From Meandrina meandrites (Eukaryota; Cnidaria; Anthozoa; Scleractinia; Meandrinidae): 64,000 nt of DNA. The position numbers and the translations under genes are program-made. The stretch is from assembly GCA_963693305.1 (NCBI GenBank), contig OY855904.1, positions 40,699,417-40,763,416 on the forward strand. Direction: 5' to 3'. A model generated the notes under the pieces. The model was given only the letters and a program-made list of their open reading frames with translations. It searched no databases and was not told where the DNA came from. Shown here piece by piece: positions 36,701 to 51,700 of this stretch. Within the stretch, counting starts at the first letter, position 1, and each line of letters opens with the position of its first letter.

Positions 36701-39700
36701 AGTTTTTATGAGCGTTTTTACGGTTTTCGCGCTCTAAGCATTATAGGTAAATGTACCAGTCGCCATCTTTTTGCGTACGGCGGATTGTCACCTCTATCTC
36801 GGATATGGCCTATTGATTGTATTATTTTGAGAACAACCCTGTTTCCAAAGGCTATTTTATCGAAATATGGTGCTTTTACATGACGTAAATTTGTGTTTCA
36901 AATTTGTGTTTCTCAAGAGATTTTACAAAGTCGTTAAAATTTAATGATTATAATTAATTTCAAATTAAATTAAGGGATTGCTGATGTGTTTTTAAAAGTT
37001 GTGAAATCCAAGATGGCGGATCTTTCGAAATACATGACGTCTTTTTTGGTGTGAGATTACGTCATAATTAACACATGCATGATTACCACTAAAATAACAC
37101 CATATAATTAACTTTAGTTGCTATGGCGTCTATACCTTTCGAGACACAAGTGGTCGAGGGGCCCAAGGTGCCTCCCGGTATTCAAGCAGAAAAAACAACA
37201 ACAACCTAAACAGCTATTGGGCCGAAGGTTTGTTGCAAACCGAACCTTGAGCGTAATTGCTACAGAGTCATTTAAAAAAATGTAAATTACATGCAGTGCC
37301 TTTGAATAGTTAGACAAATTATGTGTCACACATTACAAGAGTCCACGCTATAAGAGGAATGTTTCGTAAATCCACCCTTTGGGTGGATACTTCTGATATG
37401 TATTAACGTACAAAAGCAATTTTGCTTGTAGGAAAGTACATGTACATTGAAACATCTTCACCACGTCAGTATGGGGATATCGCTAGGCTGGATTTTTCCG
37501 TGTCGAGATCTTACATTGGAAAGTTGTCTTGCCTGAAGTTTTATTATCACATGTATGGATATACAATTAATACTCTCAATGTCTACAATGGAAACACCCA
37601 GATGTTTGCTAGATCAGGAAAGCAAGGAGATGAATGGTTGAAAGCAGAAATCACCATGACTTTGCAAAGCAAAGTAAGTTGTATCTATGCACCTTGTTTA
37701 ATAATTTTAAGCTAATAATTATATATCAACATAAAGTTAGGATAAGGGTATCTACTTGAATTAAGCGTAATGTTTCATATTGCTTAGATGTCTTTTATTT
37801 TTAATTAGGTTACGTTTGAGGGTATTGCGGGTATCTCCTACATAGGCGACATTGCAATTGATGACGTATTTATTTTCGAAGGAACCTGCCAAGGTATACA
37901 CGCAATTATGCTTATTTTGTTACCTGGCTTACCTATTTGCACATCTAGTTTGTAGTAAGTTATGTCAGGTGTCATGAGATAATTGGAATTGTTATATACC
38001 TAGACTTTCCTTAACAAAACGAGCAGTGTGATTGTTTGATTCTTGGTCACGTGCACCTGATCAAATTCAAATGTATCCCAACCGGGATACAATTGCGCAG
38101 TTGTTGCCCACGCGCCGAATACAACAGAACGTGATCAGTGCATGTCACTATCTTAATAAACGACAAGCAATGCATGCGGAAGCGATGACGTTTTACAAGA
38201 AATTTGGAAATTTGCAGAGTAGTATGATTGGGGAAAGTTGGTACAAGTGACATGTTCGATACAACAGGAAGGTCACTCTCACACCTCTTTACATACCAAC
38301 TGCCCATATTGTGCAAAAAATATCTAACCACAGAATAGGCCTACAACACTTAAGTTAAAGCAGACCTCCTAAAAAGCTCTGCCCTTACAGTGACTGATTA
38401 GATCTTTTCATGCTAAATCAAAAGACAAGAAGTGAAAAAAGTAAACTGTAAAATAAGAAAATCGTAACACCGCATTTGAGTGACGAAAGCATGGCGTGAT
38501 ATAAGCTGTGTGCTACGAGTGGTTATTTTTATATATGTACTCGATCAACAATGATTCAACAGTGTGTGAAATAGAATCCCTCACGATTTGCACGTTTTGA
38601 GTAATAATGGCTTTCAAATGAATATCATGAACGCCTACAGCCTCTCTATATTACATAATTTACAAGAGACGCTATGATCTACGGTATGAATGCACGTTTA
38701 GATAAAACATTCAGATGGCTCGCCTTATCAGCAGATGTTTCAAACTGCTAATAATCGGTCGCCTTCTTCTGTAGTCTCGATAGGCGTCACTTCTTAACTT
38801 TACGCCACATTTATTCGATACTTGATAAAGTGCAACACTTTTTCCAGACTGGAAATCTCTATTATCATTTTCTGCATTGTTTCTTTCCTTTTCATTGGTG
38901 GAGACCCTAACACGTGATCTGCAAATTACTACCTACAAATAATGGTCTGCTCATGCGCATTAGCGCCTGACAGTGATTTTGCCATAAATAATTTTCTGCT
39001 TATGCGTTAGTGTGTCCACTTTGGAGAAAAATGGCACCTCTTTCTCCCGGCCAGAGTTGCGGGAGCGCTTGACGTTTCTACGTATGTAATTGTGCAAAAC
39101 AAATCATAGTAATCTAATGATAAATCAATTATTTCACTCGGTTTTCGCAAATTATCTTGATTTGTGTCTCGGCGAATTATTCGGCAAATAATTCGCCACT
39201 GACAAATCACGATATTTTGCTCAACCTCGTCCAATAATTGTTAGTTAACAGCTAGCTAGATATCAAGCGCAGTTTGCCGATCGATGATGATACAAGCTGC
39301 AAAAATATTCCTTCATCAAAAACTACGATGGCAAATCCCAAAGGAATGAAGAACCATTCATCTAGTTCCAGTACTCTTCGGTTCAAATTCACGGAGTAAT
39401 CATCACACAGTAACACAGTAACACCAAAAATTCCGTAAATTCCACTTACCACTTTCCAACATTCACCGATGGCGTCATAAGAATGACGTCATCACTTAAA
39501 AATGGTATTATCTTCAGCACGTGCTTACGTCAGCTTGATTGACGGGGGAGGACCTGAGAACACTGGCAGTTTTCAGTCTCAACCTAACTATATCATAAGA
39601 AAAAAAAACTTTTATATAATGATAAAATACATCAAATCAAAAATAAAGTTCTATTTACAATCGATGCATAGTGCATAGTGCACTATAAAAGTATTCCTAA

Positions 39701-42700
39701 ACCTCTTTTTTTTACTCGAGGAATTGAAAACATACGCCTCTATTCCTAAAATTATGCCTTACATTGTCGTTGCGCGCGGGCAGCAGGCCAGGTAGTTTAT
39801 GCTGGCCATCATTCTCTACAATTTGCTTAAACAAAATGCTGCATAATCGCTCGCGTCTATGAAATAGTGTTTTAAAACCCGCTTCCTCCAGGGCCTTGCT
39901 CTGCGAAACCTCTGGGAATAGAATCCCTAAGACTCTTTTCAGAGCCCTCTCTATTTGATCGGACAAATAGGCTGGCAAGCTGGCCTGGCATGCATATTCT
40001 AGGATGGAACGGATGCATGCGCAATAAAATTGAATTAGAGATTTACGGTCTATGCCGGCACGCTTAAGTTGCTTAAGCAAATAAATTCCTATAGACGCTT
40101 TCGCAGTAATATTATCGACACGACCGTTCCATTTAAGGTCATTCCTTACAGTGGCGCCTAATATCTTAAGTGATTTCACAATTTCAAAAGCATAACCGTT
40201 AGTCTCAAGAGAAACGATGTCCAAGTTACTTTCCCTTCGAAAGTCTATTCTGAGTTATTTGCACTTAAGTGAGTTCAGTTTGAATCTAATGTCGTTAGAC
40301 CATCGAAGGACATCATATATGCTGTATCTTGGAGCATTGATGCACCACACTTGGGAACAATTTCCGAGACCGTGGTGTCATCTGCGAATTTCCATATGGA
40401 AGAGGTGTTGCTCGTTGTAAGGTCATTGATCATAACCAAAAAGAGCCATGGCCTGATCCAAGTTCCCTGTGGAATTCCCGCCGGGACTGGTTTAAAATCC
40501 GCGAGAAGCAATCAGAATTGAGGTGGTCACGTTGATATAACGTGATGATTAATAATAGAACCCAGTGAGGCTAAAAGAAAACGCTTTTCTAGATTATCAG
40601 AGGAGGAAACTGCAGAACTTATAGCCAAAACAGCTCAAGCGTTCCTATCAAGGGTGAATTAATGATGTCATTAACGGAAATTTGATATCATTCTTTGCTT
40701 CAATAATCCATCCATGAAGTGAATATTTCAATGTTCAAACGGCGATTCGATTCAAATCTCGAATGTTGATTGGACTGTTTTCTGGCTTCACGAAGGGCGC
40801 ATGTGAGAATTTGGCAGAAATTGCATAATTTTGACCGCAACTGGTCAACCGTCAAATGTCGCATACGATGTTTTCTCGTCATTTTGTTCGTCACTCGCTT
40901 TTTTCAACCCTCTCATAATATAAAAAGAGAGGCAAGAACTTTTAGTGCGCTAAAAAGGCTCGAGAATACTGCTGGAAGAAGGGAAGATGGGGAAAATGTT
41001 GCTTATGCAAATTAGGGATATGCTGTCCCACGAAGCCAGGCGTTATGAAATCGACATTTTTGTTTTGAATCGAGTCGCCTTTTGGGCTTTGAAATATTCA
41101 CTTCAAGAATGGAATATTGAAGCAAAGAATGAAATCAAGTTTCCGTTCAGAGTAACACAGGTCAGTTTGTTGGTAACGAGGGGTTAAAGTTCTCTCCCTC
41201 AGGGCTTCTCTCCCTTAGGGCCCTTGGGAACAAACACATATATTAATTTGGCTTTTAGTTTTGGTAAGCAAAAGGCTGAAATCTAAAGTATTTCACAATA
41301 TGTTTTTCTTTCAAAACCATAAACAAAAGTACATATTGCATAACGAAGAAAATACATTTTGTCAACGGAACTTCTATTTTTTATTATCTTTAGGCTGTAC
41401 GAAAAACGTGAACAAACCTTTTGGGAAACTGGATATCAGCTATACGAGTAAATTTGGCCCATTCTGTAACTGGATGATTGGACATGCTGGGATATCTCAG
41501 GCAGTTGCCATTGTTTATATCCACCAAATAAACTTCAATGAATATAACAGGTACAAGTGTTTCCTTGCTCCTTTGCTTTCAAGTTATTTTCTGAATCCTA
41601 CGTTGCTTAACGGTTCCCTCAACGGCTTAGTTAATTATAAAGTCTGGTTTTCACTAGTGACGGAGTCGTAAGCGGAGCCACAGGAGCGCTTACGACCAAG
41701 TGAAAATCCAAAGTCAAACTCGTAAGCGGAGTCATCAGCGTTACGAATCAGAACGTTTCCGTTTACTGCAGATTCCGCTTCTGACTCCGTTTTTTTTATG
41801 ATCCAGTGAAAACCAGATGTTTGGAGTCGGAAGTAGAAGAACTAAAATCTTTTGCTCTATTTCTCGTACATTGTTACACTACAATCGAACCGAACCGCGT
41901 GTCATCTGGGTCGAGTTATACAAAATCAAAAGACATGATTGTTTCACAAGAAATAGTTTGTACGACCATCATCTAAAAATTCACACTAAAGGCAATCTCT
42001 GCGACTTTCCGTACGAAACAATTTCCAGCCGCGTTCGCGGTAGCGTTTGGAATAAACAGATTCATATGAATTGTTTATAAAGCGTTTCATATGACGTCAC
42101 TGGAGCCATATTGGTGTTCCAAAACAAAGAAGCGGCGGCTATATTGGTGTACTAAGCTCACTCGTCCGGAGTCGACCAGCACCTCATTGAACATCTCACA
42201 TGATTGGCCATAAGAACAATAGGACAAAGGGCACAAACAATGCCCCTATCCCTGAAGACAATGAGCAATATTGTTTTAGAATGCCTCTGAAATTAGAGGT
42301 TCACAAGAGGTACTGCTCTACTCCTCGTCCGGGAATAAAAATCTATTTTTATGCAAAAATCGTGTTTTGTTTTAGTAAGCCAATATGGCCGCTGGCCATG
42401 TGAGTGAAAACGGTCTGTACGCAATCCAACGCGAACGCCACATTCGCGTTCGTGATCGTGCTCTGTATAAACAAGCCTTTATTACTTTTCACGTCAGTTT
42501 ATCTATTTTCTTATGAATTTGTAGAATTTAATAGAAATGGTAGATCTTAGATTATCTGTTCCCTGGTTTAAGGTGGCTTGAAGGGGTTTAGATATTCCCC
42601 TCTTTGGCATTTTATTGCATCTACACCAATAACGTTGAGGTTAAACTTTTAGTACAGTTTTGTAAGGGATTTACCAATTAAAAAATTGTAGTTGTTAAGA

Positions 42701-45700
42701 CGTCAAAAGTCGTTGCCATGGCAACGTCATATGAGGTCAAAGATACCTTATTTTTTTTTACCTTTTGAGGCTAATAACTTAAAAACTAGACGGTGAAAGT
42801 TTTTGTTTTCATATATTTTTTGTCAAACAAACAATCTAACAATGTTAAAAAAAATATATGTAGGTAGGGTTCAGAGCCACCTTAACTAAGTGAAAAAATG
42901 AGGTAGCTTCGAATCCTACCTACAGATTTTTTTTAAAATTGTAAAAATTTGTCTTTTTTCAGCAAGATAAAAATATATGAAAAACAAAAATTTTTGCGAG
43001 TAGTTTTTGAGTTATTAGCCTCAAAAGGTCCAAAATAGGGTATCTTTGACCTCATATGTCTGATGACGTTGCAATGGTAACGAATTTTGATGTCGCAATG
43101 ACCTCAATTTGTTCATTGTTAAAACTTGTACAAGTTTGTGCTGAAATATTTTCCTATAAGTTATTGTTATAGCTGCGATAGAACACCTAGAACGGGCATG
43201 TCTAATTCTGACTAAACTGTTATGAGCCACCTTAAGGCAGCAGGAAGATCGCCGAAGAGCGGCGGATCACCCGATCATGGCTCATTAATGCTCGTTTGGG
43301 CTGGAGCGCACAACAAAAAGAGGCTGCAATCATTAAATACCAGACGTTTCGGGCTTCGCCCTTCATCAGTGGTGATAATAACGTTGTCAAGTGGCTTGTT
43401 TGTTTGTTTAATTTGACCTCATATGTCTGATGACGTTGCAATGGTAACGAATTTTGATGTCGCAATGACCTCAATTTGTTCATTGTTAAAACTTGTACAA
43501 GTTTGTGCTGAAATATTTTCCTATAAGTTATTGTTATAGCTGCGATAGAACACCTAGAACGGGCATGTCTAATTCTGACTAAACTGTTATGAGCCACCTT
43601 AAGGCAGCAGGAAGATCGCCGAAGAGCGGCGGATCACCCGATCATGGCTCATTAATGCTCGTTTGGGCTGGAGCGCACAACAAAAAGAGGCTGCAATCAT
43701 TTTATGCGGTCGTAAGTGCTAATCATGAAAACGTTTCTTTTATGTTTCCGCAGCCAATACGTCAAATATTTTGATGGTAATGGAACTGTGGTGTTTGCTG
43801 TGCGTGGATGGAATAATTCCATGCCTTTTAGCAGTAGTCTCCAACAAATCTGGTTTGGAGAATCTAAAAATATCGAGATACAAGCCCGCCTTATCAGCAA
43901 ACGGAGCTATATTAAAATTGTTTACGGCATATTGAAGCAAGGTCTTAATTCAGGTAGGGAAGATAATAGACAGATTAGACACCACGTTTACGACAAACGG
44001 GAAAACTCAAGGAAGGCCACGTAGCCATACTTTTCCCGCCAGTTCTTTTCTTTGCCGTTTGCCGTTTCAACATGAAGAGAAGTGCTATCGCATTCAGCAA
44101 AAACGTGAGTATAAACTGAATGTATTTTACACTTGTTCTTGCACATAGCAAGCGTATGCATCAAGTTAATGCTATTTTATGGCACGTTCCTATAAAAGAA
44201 CTGATAAAATATTAAAGTTTGCACTATTTTTGGAGAAAATATGTAAATAGTCAAGCTTACCTGAAGGAAGGAAATGAGTATCGATGGCAAACGACAAAAG
44301 GCAATTAACGTGACGTTTGCCGTTTGCTGTAAACGTGGTGCTTAATCTTTCTAATCTTGGAGTGGAATACGTGTGCCTCGCCTTCTTCATACAATTGTAA
44401 AATGAAATCTTTCATCTGTCGTAGCTAATTGTATCCAAGACCTCTTGGCTGATCAAATTGGAATTCGGAAATATATTTATATCTGTCAATTTTAATCACG
44501 GCGAAAAAAGGAGAAGGTAAAACAGTGCCCTATGTCAGATATAGTAGTAGATTTGAACCATATCAACAAGTGGTTTGTTTGAACGAAATAAATTACGAAC
44601 AAAAGTTCAAAAAGTTGTTTAAATACCAGACGTTTCGGGCTTCGCCCTTCATCAGTGGTGATAATAACGTTGTCAAGTGGCTTGTTTGTTTGTTTAATTT
44701 ATTTTATCGAGATGTTTTGAACCGTGCTACCCGTCTAATTTTGGGTAAACAGAGCTATGACCATGTTATTCCGTCACTGATCGATCTTCATTGGCTCTCC
44801 GGTAGGCAAATATGTCCCACCACGGTCATTACGATCTTCATGTAGGGGTCTTCTGAAGCATCCTCGTCCAATTCTAAGTATGGCGACAGATCACTTTGTA
44901 ACGGCCTACCAGATCATTTGAGACTTGAAGTGGACCTGCCTACTTTTAAGTTATTATACGAATAAGTGTCGCTTAATATAAAGTTTCAAACTGTTTCGTG
45001 AAATTAACACACTTATCATCTGGAAATATCACTGCCAACCTTTCAGTCTTATTTTTGATCTATAACTATTACTTGCTTACCAAGTATGAAACTTTTCCAA
45101 ATCTCAGGTTGAATTGGTCATAATAAAAATGGGTGTCTAAATAGCAAAGCTCTGGCTGTAGGTTCTTAATCTGGTGTTTTACTGTATAAGCTTTTATCGT
45201 GTGATGTAGATTCATTTATTTCCGTTATTGTTATACTAGCATTTTACCTGGTAAGGATCCAAAATTATGTACAGTGCTTTAGCACTTTAGGATCATGGGC
45301 CCTATAATAAGCCTTTTTTATCATTTATCATATACTGTAGCTTCCATTCTGATTGACTGCAAAGTGGCTGTTGTGAAGAAAACAGCGAGAAGTATTGAGG
45401 TAATCTGGAGTAACCCAAGTAATATCCTCAGTGGTGGAATTCGTTTTTATGTTGTCCTAGCCAGAAAGACAAACAGCAGCAGCGAAACAACTGGGAAAAT
45501 AGTGGGTAAAAGAAAAACAGCATCTAAGATAAAAGGCCTCGATCCATATACGGAATATATAGTTAATGTTGTAGCCGTGGATCGCTACGGGATTCCGTTT
45601 AAATGTGAAGGTGCCTTAGTTACGACTGGTGAACAGGGTGAGTAGAACACTGCTGTTAACTTCTTAAAAAGACAACAACCACCGAAAAGAAATAGCAATA

Positions 45701-48700
45701 TTAATATACTATAAGGTATATGTGAAGCCCACAAACACTGGCCTCTTGTTACACTACAAGAGCCATGTTATAAACACGGTCTATTAAAAACTATGCTTGA
45801 TCGTGCATTTCGATTTTTTTCTAACTGGGCCTACTTCTTTGAAGAATGCGGTCGTCTAAAGTTGTTGTTCTCCCGCCTTAAATACCCGAACAAGCTAATA
45901 AATTCCACTATCACACGCTTTATTGCCATCTGAAAGCTGCTGCGCAACCTGCTCCTTCACCTGCTGATATCAATGGTCCAGAGCCCGTCCGTGCTGTTTT
46001 ACCATTCAAAGACCAAACCTCAGCTAATATTCTGCGCACTTAACTGAGAGACCTCAGCCAGAAAATTAACACCACCATCCAGCCTGTTTTTGTATGCCAT
46101 AAGATTGAGCGAGATCTTAAATTACGTGAATTTAAGCCGCCGGTCTTGAACCCACAGTCCCTTGTTTACCATTTTAAATGTGACCTGTGCGATGCAGGTT
46201 ATGTTGGTTCCACGCGCCGGCACTTAAATCAACGCGTTGATGAACACACGTCTCCTCATCTATTGCATGGCAAACATCTTCGCACTGATCATTCTCTGGT
46301 CCCGAAAGATCTTAGCAAGAATGTTACAGTTTTAAAGAAATGCAAAAACAAGTTTGACTGCCTTATTTACGAAATTCATGAACTCAGACCAAGTCTCAAT
46401 GTACAGTCCAACTCAACTCGTGCGAAGGTTTTTAATTAATTAGTTTTTACATGTTTTTTATTGTCTTTATGCACCTTTTTTAAATTCCTTTTTACATATT
46501 TTTACATTTTCTCCTTCATAAATATTTCTTTAAAAAAATTAACTTCTTTGTCACTATATATATAACTATGCTAGGTTTTATTCTCAACATTTAATGTTTA
46601 ACTTTATAACGACCGAACATGGTCGAAACGTCATGCAATTTTATCATTATTTTTTATCGTGAAAACTTTAAAAAACCCTTACTGATTTACATTTTTATAG
46701 GGCGTATTTTCTAAGACTTCATGCGCCTAACAACAATTTTAGAAATTTAATTTTGTCTGATTTAATCGCATAAGTATTATAGACAAGTAAAAAAAATCTT
46801 ATCTCTGGCGCTGTCACCCGCGGTTTTGTAAAGTAGGCATCAATGTTTTTATTGAAGGGTGTTTTTATTTCCTCTTTAGCTAGTACTAGTTGCGACTTTG
46901 ACAGCGCACTTTGTTATGGTTGGCGAGAGTCTGTCTCAGATGTCTTTAACTGGACACGTCACACAGGATCAACATCATCTTTTGATACAGGTCCGGATGG
47001 TGACCATACTAGTGGATCAGGTAAGAGGGATATCGTCAATTTCCTCTTATTGTTTGGTTTGCTTGTTTTCGATTTAATGGTGGGAACTCAGTGTTAGCGT
47101 GTAACCGGCAAGACAAGGCGAAAAGAGGAAGTAATGTATAGTGTTTTATTTAATAAACGAACAAATATTTATTCTGCTTCGGAAGGGCAGTTAATGCTCT
47201 TTTATGACCACAGGATACTATATGTACATAGAGACGTCTTCTCCCCGAGTCGCTGGTGATAACGCAAAGCTTGAGATCTCTGTAGTTGGAAATGGAGAGC
47301 TGTCTTGTCTTGAGTTCTATTATCACATGTATGGAGACACTATGGGAACTCTTACTGTCTTTAACGGAAATGCAGTAGTATTCAACACGTCAGGAAACCA
47401 TAACAACACCTGGACGAAGGCGGAGATAACTATACATTTGAATGACACAGTAAGTTTTTAAGTGTTTTTTTTTTTTTCATATGTATGGAGACACTATGGG
47501 AATGGAAGTTTTGCACGAGTCACGTGATGCCGTAGCAAGTACGCCGCCATCTTGCATGCTAGGCCGATGTAAACAATCGGAGATAACAAGTGCGCGCGTC
47601 TCAACACCATGGGAAGATTTTGCTGTGTTGTAGGCTGCTCCAATCGATCAGATCGAAAAACGTATCTGTCCTTTTATTTAGTCCCGTCAGTTATTAAGCA
47701 GCAGGGTCCAAAAAACAGAGAAGATTTCTGCTGAAAGGCGTGATCAGTGGATCGCAAACATACGAAGAGTCGCGGTTAATAATGGCGAGATCGTGTATCC
47801 ACATGTGTGCTCCATTCACTTCCATCAAGGTAAAAAAGCTATCCAAATTTAGAATATTATGGTTCAAGTAGTCACAAATTACTTATTAAGTATCGAATAA
47901 AAACAATTAACATTTATTTACAGGCAAACCAGCAGATCTGTATGATAGACGTTTATGGGACATAAGGCATCGTCAGTCTCAAAACCTAGTTGCAAGGCTG
48001 CTCTTGCAAGACATGAGCGCGCTCAAGAAAGACAAGCAAAGAGAAGAAAGTGTTTGGAAGAGTCTTTTCAAAACGTCGTTGCAAGGGAACATTGTGCTGT
48101 CCAAGAAGAAAAACTAGGTCCCGAAGAAAAAGACAAAAAAAACGCGGACAGAACTACCGACACGTTAAATGAATGTGTAAATGTTGAGACTCGGACTCAA
48201 ACAAACTGTAAAAGCTTTACTACTATCGCCACTCAAGCTGACCTGACTCTGAAAGACATAGAGGAACTGGAAATCTTCAGGAGGTCACAAACTTCTCAGA
48301 ATTTGCTGCTGTCAGAGTCATGGTTTCAGGCTGATGATTACAGAGTTCGATTTTATACTGGTCTACCTGCCCTTACTGTACTAATGGCTGTTTTCAAGCT
48401 GATCTGACCTGGTTTACCAGAGAGAAATTCACTGAGCAAGTTCCAGCAGCTAATTATTACTCTAATGAGACTTAAACTCAACCTTCTTGTACAGGATATA
48501 GCTTACAGATTTGGAGTTCACGCATCAACAGCGTCAAGGGTTTTCCAGACTTGTGTTCACACTATGTTCACTGGGATGTCATTTTTAGTACAATGGCCAG
48601 AGAGAGACCAACTTACCTTTCAGTGCTTCAAGAAGAAATTCTCCTCATGTGCTGTCATCATTGATTGTTTCGAAGTTTTTGTTGATCGTCCCTCATGCAT

Positions 48701-51700
48701 ACTTGCTCGTGCCCTGACATGGTCTTCATATAAGCAAAATAACACTGCCAATTTTTTTATTGGTATCCCTCCAATAGGGGAGGGCCGCGGGAGGTGCATC
48801 TGATAGATATATAAGTGAAAACTGTGGACTTGCAAAAAATCTACTTCCTAGGGACCTAGTTTTAGCCGACAGAGGTTTCAACATCGAGGAGAATGTTGGC
48901 CTCTATGATGCACAGCTGCACATACCAAGCTTCACAAAGGGAAAGCCCCAGCTATAGCCTCTAGACATTGAATCAATAAGAGAGTTATTGGTTCAGTTCG
49001 CAAGAAGTAAACGATTCTTGAACATGGTGTGATCCCTATCCAGTATTTGATGTCAGAGGGTAATCAGCCATGCCTACTAGATAAGATTGCTTTTGTCTTT
49101 TGTGCTCTTACAAACTGATAGTAGATAGTAGTTATGTCAGTTATATCATGTCGGGCGGAGCATCCATTTCTATAGAAATTAGTAAACCCATCAAACCGAG
49201 AAAATTTGGATGTCACGTCCGTCCGTCCGTCCGTCCGTCCGTCCGTCCGTCCGTCCGTCCGTCCGTCCGTCGTCCGTCCGTCCGTCCGTCCGTCCGTCCG
49301 TGCGTCCGTGCGTCCGTGCGTCCGTGCGTCCGTGCGTCCGTGCGTCCGTGCGTCCGTGCGTCCGTGCGTCCGTGCGTCCGTGCGTCCGTGCGTCCGTGCG
49401 TCCGTGCGTCCGTGCGTCCGTGCGTCCGTGCGTCCGTGCGTCCGTGCGTCCGTGCGTCCGTGCGTCCGTGCGTCCGTGCGTCCGTGCGTCCGTGCGTCCG
49501 TGCGTCCGTGCGTCCGTGCGTCCGTGCGTCCGTGCGTCCGTGCGTCCGTGCGTCCGTGCGTCCGTGCGTCCGTGCGTCCGTGCGTCCGTGCGTCCGTGCG
49601 TCCGTGCGTCCGTGCGTCCGTACGTCCGTACGTCCGTACGTCCGCTATAACCGATAATTAATGAAGTACACTATATCAGCCTAATTCGTTTTGAGTCTTT
49701 CAAAATTGTCTAGTTCAGCATTCGATGCACGTGTGCTAAATGGATGTGAAACAAATGATCACTAACAGTGTCGACAGATTTTTGGAGGGATTTGCGACCA
49801 CTCCAATCTGATAGAAGTGGGTAAAAGTCACCTATTACTTATAACAAAATCTTTACTTAAGGTCTACTTCACCTAAAAGAAAAGAAGGTTAAAATGTAAG
49901 CATATTTTAGTTTTATAAATAATTCTTTGGAATAATTCAGCTACCGGTTTAAAATACTTATCCTGGTGTCTTTAAAAGAGAATCAGTTTATATCAGTTTA
50001 CAAACAAAATACGAGTAGTAAATAAAAAAAAGGTGGCTAAGTGATGGATGACTCACTGGAAAGCGGCAATATTTATTCAGACTTTTTCGACTGCCTTGTT
50101 AGAGTTTGTTTCGGAAATGATGTTCATTGTGTTAGCTCCTAGTTAGAAGTTTTGTCCTAGTTTTGTAGACTCGAGATGCGAAATATTATATCGTGTTTTT
50201 TATGTTATTCGTTTCGCATGAACAAAATGCGCAAGGTTGGTTTCTATTAATTTGTTATACACGAAGACAGTACAGCATCAGTCAAAAAATATTAACAACC
50301 AATATTTTTGTACAGTCAATTCTTGGCGAATAATTCTTCAGTTGGCTCATAACGTGGTTAGATTAGATTACGTGACGCAATTTTCAAGTTCAGGCCGATC
50401 AATTGTGTTCGGTTAATTTCTTCGGATGTGTTGCTCGCTACTTTCCTTCATTTGCTTTGATTATCAAAATCATGTGGTACAATACTGATGTATGTGCAAA
50501 GGAATGCGAAATCTAATTACATGGCGGACTTGACCTTGTGCAGTTGTATTGCAGGTAGGCGACAGTATATATATTTTTGACTAGCTGTTGAGGTTTTCGG
50601 GTCTTAAATGATGTTTTGTTATGTCAGCTGTTATTTAAAAGTTTTGTTAAGCTAGGACGTTTTCAAAATATAGTGTTATTCATGCTGAATTCGTTTCGCG
50701 TGAGCGACTTTCCTGTGTCAGTGTAAATAAACATGCTCGCAACAACAGCAAAGTTGCTGCCTGGCTGCGCTAAAAGTTCGCTTAAACCACAACATATTTT
50801 TGCATTTCCATGCTCTTTGACTTCTTTTTAGTTGGTATGGATACAAATATTACGCGGAAGTAGTTGGACTTTTGCGCAATGGCCCGTTGAAAATGTGCAT
50901 TTTTGAGCCGTTCGCGTTTATGGCGAAGTAGGCTGCAAACAAAAAATTATTTCGTATTGTAAGTTTCTTTTAAACGAACCGAAATTACGTGCTTTGTACA
51001 AATAAAGGACCAATTTAATCCAGGAAAGCTAAAACAATCCCTGAAATTTGAGTATTTTGAAGTGGTGACCTCGACAATTTTCCTATTTTTACTTGTCGCC
51101 ATTGCTAAAAATAGGCCAGTCGCGGTCAAATCGAAAAAAAATTCATAAAAATATTTTGCGATATTTGCAGAAACTAAGGTGATTTAATTTACTTTTGAAT
51201 CAAGATAGACTCGTGGGCAAAGTTTAAAGGAAATTGTGTTCTCGATCCAAAATTCAGCAGACCGGAATTATGACGACTGCCTCTTAATAATTTAAGCTTA
51301 GTATTGTTTTCAAAATCCAATAATGAACATCACAGTTAACTCGGCTAACTAAAACACAAAACAATTAGTCCAAATGAAATATTAAATAAACAATGTCTGT
51401 TTAAAATTTACAAACATGAACAAGTTTGAAAGCAGCATTAATTGAATACTAAATATTTACGAAAAGACGCGAAACCGACACAGCTTCAAATTCGCTCATA
51501 CATGAAGTATAAACAGATTCTCATGCACAACAAAAAAAGATTTATGCTTAGTGCATACAGTTACGTTTGTTACCTCATGTTTGGAGAAGGCTTGTAAATT
51601 CTGCAGGGCTAAAATTTTTCCAGCATGCTCTCTTCGCGTCTTTCATTCAGGTTTAATGGTGAACAACGTACCAACTATTTTAGCGCCTTTTCATACAATC

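Noticed and set aside
46608..46640. Third functional hammerhead after the 46-kb PLE fragment
   Set aside because: GACC-GAACAT-GGTC and GAAACGTC are present but the CTGANGA core is missing, so it is a remnant only.
49100..49661. Three overlapping frames encoding SVRPCVRA repeats
   Set aside because: Translation of the CCGTGCGT minisatellite; every frame is open for the same reason.
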